A stretch of 64,000 nt of DNA from NCBI GenBank assembly GCA_964455525.1, contig CAYVWR010000001.1, positions 1,188,397 through 1,252,396 of the forward strand, given 5' to 3'. The notes under the pieces were generated by a model, which worked only from the letters and a program-made list of their open reading frames with translations, did not search any database and was not told the origin of the DNA. Positions 35,933 to 42,667 of the stretch are shown here, one piece after another (the first letter of the stretch is position 1; each line of letters begins with the position of its first letter). This DNA comes from JAFDZV01 sp964455525 (lineage in GTDB: Bacteria; Bacteroidota; Ignavibacteria; OLB7). Position numbers and translations under genes: made by a program.

Positions 35933-37696
35933 TTACCAGAGCACGGAGGCCCCGATACCGATGCCAAGATTCAGCCCGGTACCGGTTTCCAGCAGTGTGG
36001 TCCGCTGGCTTTTCTCGCTGTACCGCAATTCCGGCTGAAAGTCGGTCGTGGTTGTCAGGCTCTGCCGGGTATGGGGCTTTGTATACTGAATCGTGGGAAG
36101 GATCTCCACCCTCATCCAACGAACCGGCTGATAGGCCACTGGCAGCTCCGAGCCAAGACGGAGGTAATGCGCTCCTGCTCCCGTCCAGACGCCAACACCG
36201 ATCCTCCAGCCCTTTGCGATCTCACGACTGTAGCGATAGCCTCCACCCAGCCATACTTCGTTGTACGAGTCCTCATGGACCTGTGCAGAGCCTGAACGCA
36301 AGCTGGCGCCGGTAACTGACTGGGGTGGATACACGGCTCCATCGTACATGACCCCGATAAGGCTATCGGAATAGCTCTCGCGATATGTTGCGCCCGAGAT
36401 CAGGCCATACACCTGATGATCGCCCCCTCCCAGCTCAACGCCCGCCTTTAACAGCACCTGTAGATGTACATCGGGCCTGGAGAGGCTGACCAGCGAATGC
36501 TGCTGAAGGCCGAAGGTTAACGTCACCGGGCCAGGCCCTGGTGATTCCAGAATTGGGGCCTGCACCATCGGCCGGTACTCACTCGCGCTATCGGAACCTC
36601 CTCCCATGGCCGATCGTGGAGCGCTTGCAAAGGGAGCGATCTCTCCCAAATCGAGCAATTCCGCTTGTGTCTGTTCCTGGGAGATCAGCGTGGGAAATCC
36701 CCGAGATAAACGTTCCGTATCATGAGAACCACTCGACACAGAGCGCGACAACTTTCGATTGCGCAGGTCCGGCTCCTGCTTCCCGGCACCATTGTGGCCC
36801 AGAGAATGGGCTGTATTCAACTTCAGCTCCCGATCGGTCAGGACGGCATCACTCAGTGCTCCGAATACCATCTCGCTGGCAGCTTGCGCATCAGCACCAG
36901 TTGTATCACCAACGAGCGTTCCATCCATCCCCTGGGGGCTGCTGGCCATCTTCGATGCCAGCAGGGCCGCCTCACCATCCTGCGTTGCAGGTGCACTCTG
37001 ATCGACATCAACGGTGCGGCTTGGTGAGGACGTCATGGCAAGTTCGGCACGCTCGGCCTCAGGATGCCGCCCGGCGCGTAGATCGTTCTGCCGTGGCGCA
37101 CGCGGTGGCACACCATCGGCTTGTGCATTCGATTGCTCTAGCGGATGCGGGCTGGACTGCCGAGGCTCGGAATTCAGGCCAGCACCAGGATCGGCACCGG
37201 CCAATGGCACCGATTCATATGGGGTTGAGGAGTGAATCTCCGTTGAACGTGTCCCCTCATACGCCAGATCGGTCCCCGAGCCGGATGGGATGCCGACGGG
37301 ATCGCCATTCCAGAGCACGATAACGAGCATCCCGGCAATCAGCGTGGGGATCAGCCACGGCAGCACACGACGGCGACGGCGCTCCGGTTGCTGCATGGCA
37401 GCCGAAGGAATCGCAGGCTGCGCTCCTGCACTGCTCACCGGCACGACAGGAACAGGTGATGCTGCCTTTGCCGCCATTCCCTCCTCATGTACAAGACGAT
37501 CGAACAGCTTTGCTCTCATCTCCGGGGCAGGAGTATGCAGCACACGCTGATCCCGAGCGATCCCCCGGAGCATGATATGCGTCCGAAAGAGCCGGCGGGC
37601 CTCGGGAGAGACTGCAAGGCGATGGTGCAGCTCCGCCTCGACATCGCCCGGAAGGGTACCGTCGATATACTGCGATATCAGATCTTCAATGTTCAT
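35933..37696 (-). CDS. Anti-sigma factor fused to a barrel-like C-terminal domain
   Basis: A 587-residue protein. Residues 1-75 (IEDLISQYIDGTLPGD, VSPEARRLFRTHIML) look like the cytoplasmic anti-sigma domain that holds an ECF sigma factor. Residues 106-110 are RRRRR, and 111-129 are a single membrane helix (VLPWLIPTLIAGMLVIVLW). Residues 130-390 are low-complexity, Ser/Pro/Ala/Gln-rich and probably disordered. Residues about 390-587 are alternating beta-strands (VTLTFGLQQHSLVSL, WRIGVGVWTGAGAHYLRLG) ending in a strand with terminal Trp (GIGIGASVLW), as in small 8-stranded outer-membrane barrels. Its sigma factor gene lies 193 bases upstream. The natural reading is a sensor linked to both inner and outer membranes; this topology is inference. 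Confidence 0.75.
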   Translation of the reverse strand: MNIEDLISQYIDGTLPGDVEAELHHRLAVSPEARRLFRTHIMLRGIARDQRVLHTPAPEMRAKLFDRLVHEEGMAAKAASPVPVVPVSSAGAQPAIPSAAMQQPERRRRRVLPWLIPTLIAGMLVIVLWNGDPVGIPSGSGTDLAYEGTRSTEIHSSTPYESVPLAGADPGAGLNSEPRQSSPHPLEQSNAQADGVPPRAPRQNDLRAGRHPEAERAELAMTSSPSRTVDVDQSAPATQDGEAALLASKMASSPQGMDGTLVGDTTGADAQAASEMVFGALSDAVLTDRELKLNTAHSLGHNGAGKQEPDLRNRKLSRSVSSGSHDTERLSRGFPTLISQEQTQAELLDLGEIAPFASAPRSAMGGGSDSASEYRPMVQAPILESPGPGPVTLTFGLQQHSLVSLSRPDVHLQVLLKAGVELGGGDHQVYGLISGATYRESYSDSLIGVMYDGAVYPPQSVTGASLRSGSAQVHEDSYNEVWLGGGYRYSREIAKGWRIGVGVWTGAGAHYLRLGSELPVAYQPVRWMRVEILPTIQYTKPHTRQSLTTTTDFQPELRYSEKSQRTTLLETGTGLNLGIGIGASVLW

Positions 37697-37889
37697 TACT
37701 ATTGCTCACTCAACTGGATCTGCGTCATCGTTCACATCATATTCAGTCAGTATCATGTTCATCGGTTCCACTGGTATGCAGACGTAGCAAAAGCTCATAC
37801 ACTCTTGGTTGATGACCTATGTGACACCCGAAACGGCCCATGCCGTCCGGCCTTGCAACTATATCAATATCAAATAGCGGCCGCGATCG

Positions 37890-38525
37890 TTACTGATCGT
37901 TGCCCAGATACTTTTCCAATGCCTTTCGCAGCGCACGCCGCGCGCGGCTTATCCGCATACGCGCCGCCTCCTGCGTACAACCGACCGCCGCAGCCACCTC
38001 TTCATACTCCAACCCGTTTATCTCTCGAAGCACATAGACATCTTTCAGCGATTGCGGCAGCAATTCAACACACGCCCGGAGCTTGGCATACAATCCCTCG
38101 CTCGAAAGCTGGGGATCCTCCCCATACATATTGGAGAACGACTCCTCGATCGGGACCATCAGACGCTCATCCCAGCGATAGTGCTCATCCTCATCGGATA
38201 GGGAGACCGTTTGGCGAACCGAGCGGAGATGGCTGATCGCCAGATTATGTGCCACCCGGAAGAGCCATCCACGCACACTCTGGATCGGCCGATAGTCATC
38301 ACCACCATTCAACGAGGCCAAATATTTGGTCCGCTCACGAAACAGACGAACGAATGACTCCTGAAAGAGATCATCGGCGATCTCGGGAGGATCTTTCACC
38401 ACCGTCCGGATATAGGTCAGGACGCTTCGATCATATCGTTCGTACAGCGCCGTAAACGCTGCATCATCGCCAAGCAGGAACCGCTCCAGCAGCGCCTCAT
38501 CGCTATCCGCTGTCGCAACCTTCAT
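37890..38525 (-). CDS. ECF-type RNA polymerase sigma factor
   Basis: A 211-residue sigma-70 family factor of the extracytoplasmic-function class. Region 2 runs from about residue 10 to 95 (DAAFTALYERYDRSVLTYIRT, IADDLFQESFVRLFRER, VRGWLFRVAHNLAISHLRS) and binds core polymerase and the -10 element. Region 4 (LPQSLKDVYVLREINGLEYEEVAAAVGCTQEAARMRISRARRALRK) is a helix-turn-helix that reads the -35. A 38-residue acidic linker with a Trp-Asp-Glu segment separates them. An ATG at 38555 would add 10 residues; the ATG at 38525 gives the usual start. The next gene on this strand is the anti-sigma/barrel protein, its likely partner. Confidence 0.93.
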   Translation of the reverse strand: MKVATADSDEALLERFLLGDDAAFTALYERYDRSVLTYIRTVVKDPPEIADDLFQESFVRLFRERTKYLASLNGGDDYRPIQSVRGWLFRVAHNLAISHLRSVRQTVSLSDEDEHYRWDERLMVPIEESFSNMYGEDPQLSSEGLYAKLRACVELLPQSLKDVYVLREINGLEYEEVAAAVGCTQEAARMRISRARRALRKALEKYLGNDQ

Positions 38526-38697
38526 CTTGTTGGTATGTCCCTGATAATCCGGCACGTATAACGGCGTAAGAAGTGATCATGTAAGGGTTCTGGAACAAGG
38601 ACGCGTGGAGAAGGGGAATGTATCAAGTCGGGCGCATGAGAATAGGAAGCGGCGATCGTATCGGCACACCACGGCGATTGACCGCCACCAATGCAAA

Positions 38698-38721
38698 GGG
38701 GCGATCCGATAGGACCGCCCC
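38698..38721 (-). terminator. Hairpin after yebC
   Basis: GGGGCGATCC (38698-38707) pairs with GGACCGCCCC (38712-38721) with one mismatch and a 4-base loop. It lies 31 bases past the yebC stop, so it is a likely terminator of the recJ-yebC transcript. Confidence 0.6.
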
Positions 38722-38751
38722 CTGATGCTCGATGTGGCAACCACCGCCGTT

Positions 38752-39501
38752 CTACCCCTCTATCTTCGCCAGCTCCTCGTCGGTGATCTCAAGGTTCGTA
38801 TAGACGTTCTGCACATCGTCGTTATCATCCAGCATATCGATCAGCTTCAACGCAATGGCTGCATCGGCACCGCTCAACTCCACCATCTGGTTTCCCATAT
38901 ACTGAAGGTTGGCAGCCGTAATGCTGAAGCCGGCCGCCTCCAGCGCACTGCGAGTCGGCTCGAACTGGTCGATCGGAGCATACACATCGTAGCTCTCCTC
39001 GGTTGTTTTGACATCCTCGGCCCCCGCATCCAGCACTGCCATCAGCACATCCTCCTCGCTCCTTTCCCCTTTTTCCACCGAGATAACGGTCTTGCGGGTG
39101 AAATTCCAGGCAACCGCCCCTGCATCTGCCATCGAGCCATTGTTCCGCGAAAGAATATGGCGGATATCGGCCACCGTACGGTTGCGATTATCTGAGACAC
39201 ATTCGATCAGGAAAGCGATCCCGCCAGGACCATAGCCCTCGAACATCATCTCCTCCAGTTGCTGCCCCTCTATCTCTCCGGCACCACGCTGGGTGGCCCG
39301 TTTGATGTTCTCATTTGGCATATTCACCGCCCGAGCGCTCTGAATAGCAAGCCGTAGCCGAGGATTGCTTCCAGGATCGCCACCGCCCAGACGGGCGGCA
39401 ATGGTGATCTCCTTGGCGATCTTCGTAAAGACCTTGCCGCGCTTTGCATCGGTCGCGCCCTTCTTATGCTTTATGTTCGCCCACTTGCTATGGCCTGCCA
39501 T
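38752..39501 (-). CDS. yebC: YebC/PmpR family regulatory protein (TACO1-like)
   Basis: A 249-residue protein with the invariant family start MAGHSKWANIKHKKG, followed by DAKRGKVFTKIAKEITIAAR and the central FEGYGPGGIAFLIE and DNRNRTVADIRHI. The acidic C-terminal domain (LDDNDDVQNVYTNLEI) is also standard. Members act as transcription regulators in some bacteria, and recent work ties the family to easing ribosome stalling at proline runs; its exact job here is unknown. The gene follows recJ with a 35-base gap on the same strand, so the two are probably co-transcribed. In many bacteria yebC instead neighbours ruvC. Confidence 0.96.
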   Translation of the reverse strand: MAGHSKWANIKHKKGATDAKRGKVFTKIAKEITIAARLGGGDPGSNPRLRLAIQSARAVNMPNENIKRATQRGAGEIEGQQLEEMMFEGYGPGGIAFLIECVSDNRNRTVADIRHILSRNNGSMADAGAVAWNFTRKTVISVEKGERSEEDVLMAVLDAGAEDVKTTEESYDVYAPIDQFEPTRSALEAAGFSITAANLQYMGNQMVELSGADAAIALKLIDMLDDNDDVQNVYTNLEITDEELAKIEG

Positions 39502-39536
39502 ATACTCTATACTACCGGAATGTTGATTCTACTCTA

Positions 39537-41339
39537 TTAATGCTCAGGCGACACGACACCATTGCGTGTTGCAACCCGCGGCCCACCACCACTGCCTGTG
39601 GCATAACCATTTGCACTGGCAACCTCCACCCCACCGTCCTGCTCCGCATGACGGAAATCAAGGATGCGAAGCTGTGGTGTAATCTGCCCCCGATATTCGT
39701 TCTCCTCGATATTGAAGACGATATCGTACTTCAGCCCACCGCTCAGCTCGCCCAGACGTCCTCCCATACCAAAGGCTATCGCCTCGATAAAACTGGTACC
39801 GTTGCGAACCCTGAACTTCAGGTGATCCTTGCCAACGACCTTCGGATAGCCGACGATCTCGGCCCCTCTGACCAGAAAATGCGGACGTGCATTGCCCGGA
39901 CCAAACGGAGCGAACTGCTTGACGATATGGAAGAAGCGGGGCGTAAGCTCGTCAAGCACAACCTCGGAATCGATGTTGAGCTGCGGGATCAGCATTTCGT
40001 CGTCGATCCGGTCAACCGCAAACTTGTTAAGCGCAAGCCGGAACGGAGCTATCTGGTCCTCACGGATCGACAGCCCCGCCGCATACTTATGGCCGCCGAA
40101 CTGCTCGATATACGACTCGCACTGCTTGAGCGCGTTATGGATATCGAAACCGGCGATCGACCGTGCCGAGCCTTTTGCGATCCCATCCACCGACGTCAGC
40201 AGCACCGTCGGCAGGTAATACTTCTCCACCAGACGGGAGGCGACGATGCCGATCACCCCTGGATGCCAGTTCGGATTATGAAGCACAAGAGAACGGTAGC
40301 TGGTCTCCGAGAGCATCTTCTCGGCGAGTGCCTGCGCCTCGGCAAAGGTTTCCTCGTCGATCGTCCGGCGGCTTCGGTTATCGCTTTCCAGATCCTGAGC
40401 CCTCTGGAACGCCCGAACCTCATCCTCCTCGATAAGCATCTCGACGGCTCTTCTGGCATCACCAAGCCTTCCGGCAGCGTTGATCCTGGGAGCAATGCCA
40501 AAAACGATCTGCGCCGTGCTCAGATTGCCACGCTTGATGCCGGCACATTCCAGCAGCCCGCGAAGACCCGGACGGGGAGAATCGTTCAGCTTTCGCAGGC
40601 CATGCGAGACCAGCGAGCGGTTCTCCCCTACCAGCGGCACGATATCGGCCGCAGCGGAGATCGCCACAAAATCGAGATAGGGATAGATGCTCTCCAGATC
40701 GCCACGACGGGTGGCGATGGCCTGCATCAGCTTGAAACCAACGCCGCACCCGGCCAGGTACTTGAACGGATAGGGGCAACCCGGCTTTATCGGATCAAGA
40801 ACCGCATATGCGGCGGGAATCGTATCAGCAGCTTCGTGATGATCACAGATGATCATATCTATGCCAAGAGACTTGCCATAGTCCACCTGATCGACGGCAG
40901 TGATGCCACAATCGATCGTAATTATCAGACGAACACCAGCAGCGAACAGACGGTCGATGCCGGTAGTCGATAGCCCATACCCTTCGGTAAACCGATCGGG
41001 TATATAGAACTCCACGTTAGCCCCAAGACTCTGGAAATAGAGATAGAGCATTGCCGCGGAGTTTGTACCATCGACATCATAATCGCCGTAGATCGCCATC
41101 TTCTCACCGGTTTCCACAGCAGACATGGCGCGCTCGACAGCGAGCTCCATGCCGTCCATCAAAAACGGATCGTGAAGATCGGCCAGGCTCGGCCTAAAAA
41201 ACCGCTTTGCCTGTTCAAAGGTGTGAACCCCACGGGCCACCAGTATCCTGGCAACCGTCGGCGATACATTGATTGACTGTGCTAACTTCTGTATTTCGTG
41301 TTCATCCGATATGGTCGAGAGAATCCAACGGTATTTCAA
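39537..41339 (-). CDS. recJ: Single-stranded-DNA exonuclease RecJ
   Basis: A 600-residue DHH-family 5'-3' exonuclease used in recombination, mismatch and base-excision repair. The DHH domain has GDYDVDGTNSAAML (Asp cluster at about 85-89), ITIDCGITA and CDHHEAAD (DHH at about 161-163), which bind the two metal ions. The DHHA1 domain carries NPNWHPGVIGIVASRLVEKY and FGGHKYAAGLSI. The C-terminal OB-fold domain begins near APFGPGNARPHF. Length is standard. The tail (SANGYATGSGGGPRVAT) is Gly-rich. The ATG at 41339 gives the normal N-terminus. It heads a short operon with yebC. Confidence 0.95.
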   Translation of the reverse strand: MKYRWILSTISDEHEIQKLAQSINVSPTVARILVARGVHTFEQAKRFFRPSLADLHDPFLMDGMELAVERAMSAVETGEKMAIYGDYDVDGTNSAAMLYLYFQSLGANVEFYIPDRFTEGYGLSTTGIDRLFAAGVRLIITIDCGITAVDQVDYGKSLGIDMIICDHHEAADTIPAAYAVLDPIKPGCPYPFKYLAGCGVGFKLMQAIATRRGDLESIYPYLDFVAISAAADIVPLVGENRSLVSHGLRKLNDSPRPGLRGLLECAGIKRGNLSTAQIVFGIAPRINAAGRLGDARRAVEMLIEEDEVRAFQRAQDLESDNRSRRTIDEETFAEAQALAEKMLSETSYRSLVLHNPNWHPGVIGIVASRLVEKYYLPTVLLTSVDGIAKGSARSIAGFDIHNALKQCESYIEQFGGHKYAAGLSIREDQIAPFRLALNKFAVDRIDDEMLIPQLNIDSEVVLDELTPRFFHIVKQFAPFGPGNARPHFLVRGAEIVGYPKVVGKDHLKFRVRNGTSFIEAIAFGMGGRLGELSGGLKYDIVFNIEENEYRGQITPQLRILDFRHAEQDGGVEVASANGYATGSGGGPRVATRNGVVSPEH

Positions 41340-41573
41340 TGGTTCCTTACTTATTATTACTCCAATTGCAAATAAGATACGTCAGCCACCATACAAGCCG
41401 CAAGTACGCATGCTGCACACAGTAGCCTGGAGAACAACACCTTCGATTATGTCCGAAACTGACAGAATACCGACTCATTACATTCTGTTCGCATGGCAGC
41501 CCGGTACCCGATCGGGGTAATATGGACAACCTGATCCGCTGCCCAGGCAATCCAACACCCTGCTACAGTACCA
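41340..41573. other. Intergenic region between recJ and a DUF4402 remnant
   Basis: About 230 bases between divergent features. It should hold the recJ promoter. No further DUF4402-coding sequence, signal peptide or RNA gene was seen in it. Confidence 0.4.
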
Positions 41574-41699
41574 ATGATCGCGGACTCCCCCATCCCTGGC
41601 AGAAGGGATACCATCGCTCTGCTCATTCTTCTGGCAGACTGTCCCCCCATTCCCGTTCCATCCCCTACCGATTATGCGATATGGAAGACACCACCAGCA

Positions 41700-41873
41700 T
41701 CGGGCGGCTCGGCAGCAACGATCCTGAACGCCGACAACGGGGGTGACGGGGTGGCATCCGATGGCTTGGGGCAGGCATATCTCTGGATTGGCGGCTCCGT
41801 GACACCTGCTGCGCAGCAGCAGCGTGGCAGCTACAGCGGCACCTTCACCGTCGGCGCAGCATACTCCAACTAG
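41700..41873 (+). pseudogene. 3' remnant of a DUF4402 surface-subunit gene
   Basis: The last 57 or so codons read GGSAATILNADNGGDGVAS, then DGLGQAYLWIGGSVTP and QQRGSYSGTFTVGAAYSN. They line up from end to end with the C-terminus of the DUF4402 protein at 61546-62106 (DGLGQVYLWVGGSVSP, QQRGDYSGSFDISASYSN). The signal peptide and about two thirds of the domain are missing; the frame stays open back to 41574, but that part resembles nothing in the family. The stop is followed after 14 bases by an intrinsic terminator, so the original 3' end is intact. It is therefore a 5'-deleted copy or a silent cassette of a pilin-like gene. Confidence 0.7.
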
Positions 41874-41887
41874 AGCGAGGGCTGACC

Positions 41888-41935
41888 GCTCTCCGGCGCA
41901 TAGAGACAGGAGCCGGAGGGTAGGGGAGCTTTTTT
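41888..41935 (+). terminator. Intrinsic terminator of the DUF4402 remnant
   Basis: GCTCTCC (41888-41894) pairs with GGGGAGC (41923-41929), using one G-U pair, and six T residues follow (41930-41935). An inner CTCCGGC/GCCGGAG stem (41891-41897, 41912-41918) is an alternative fold. Confidence 0.7.
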
Positions 41936-41937
41936 AC

Positions 41938-42141
41938 CACGGCCAGCCTCTGGCACAACTGGACAGTGCCGGAAGCTGGCCGTGCGATTATATACCGGCA
42001 GATGCCGCGCCGCCACCAGTATCGCGTCGCAGATCTACCCTTATCATACCGGCGGATGCAAGCAAGGGTTGTGCGCTCCCGGAGGAGCATTGCCGCACCG
42101 TGCAGGAGATTCCGTCCCCGATTCTCCTGCACTTTTCTTTT
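41938..42141 (+). ncRNA. Candidate structured RNA or leader with terminator
   Basis: CACGGCCAGC (41938-41947) and GCTGGCCGTG (41975-41984) are perfect 10-base arms, with an inner GGCAC/GTGCC pair. Then GTGCAGGAGA (42100-42109) pairs with TCTCCTGCAC (42123-42132), followed by TTTTCTTTTT. The block has no coding frame I trust and ends 84 bases before the DUF1232 gene. It could be a small RNA, an attenuating leader, or just two terminators in a row. Confidence 0.3.
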
Positions 42142-42224
42142 TATCCTCCCGTCTCAAGTCTCAAGCACATAGCATCGGTGCGTCAGGTCGATTTAACAGC
42201 TAGCGTAAAGGAGGAACGAATAGT

Positions 42225-42494
42225 ATGCGTATGAATAGAGGCCCTGGTTTGCGCTCCATCCTACGGCTGAGGCAGCTTCCGCGATACTTGAAAGATCCAT
42301 CGGTATCTCTGCTGAAGAAAGTGGCGATCGCGGCCAGCATGGTCTATATCATTTCCCCTGTCGATGCCATCCCTGATATCATACCGATCGTTGGCTGGCT
42401 CGATGATATCGGTGTGCTTGGCCTTCTCATCACGGCACTGATGCATGAGCTTGATGAGTATGGCAGCGCGCTGCAACGGCAGCTCGCCGAGTAA
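42225..42494 (+). CDS. DUF1232 (YkvA-like) small membrane protein
   Basis: An 89-residue protein. The family core is MVYIISPVDAIPDIIPIVGWLDDIGVLGLLI (about residues 39-69); the key motif is YxISPxDxIPDxxPxxGxLDD, exactly as in DUF1232. The core forms a hydrophobic hairpin, flanked by a basic N-terminus and an acidic C-terminal helix. Function is not known. The start at 42225 is well marked by AAAGGAGG at 42207-42214, the clearest Shine-Dalgarno site in the window; a second ATG two codons later is also possible. A strong terminator follows. Confidence 0.93.
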   Translation: MRMNRGPGLRSILRLRQLPRYLKDPSVSLLKKVAIAASMVYIISPVDAIPDIIPIVGWLDDIGVLGLLITALMHELDEYGSALQRQLAE

Positions 42495-42518
42495 TGTTCA
42501 ACCAAAGATTTCTTCTAG

Positions 42519-42548
42519 AGGCCCTCGATCGGATCGAGGGCCTTCTTC
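42519..42548 (+). terminator. Terminator of the DUF1232 gene
   Basis: AGGCCCTCGATC (42519-42530) pairs with GATCGAGGGCCT (42532-42543), followed by TCTTC. It starts 25 bases past the stop. Confidence 0.75.
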
Positions 42549-42667
42549 CGTTATACATATGCCCGTATCCGGTCGCCCTCCTGACAACGGAGTAGATATA
42601 TTACTGGCACCAATTCCTCCGTATCTTTCGATTATATTCTCCCCTCACGTCGCTGGATCCATCGCAT

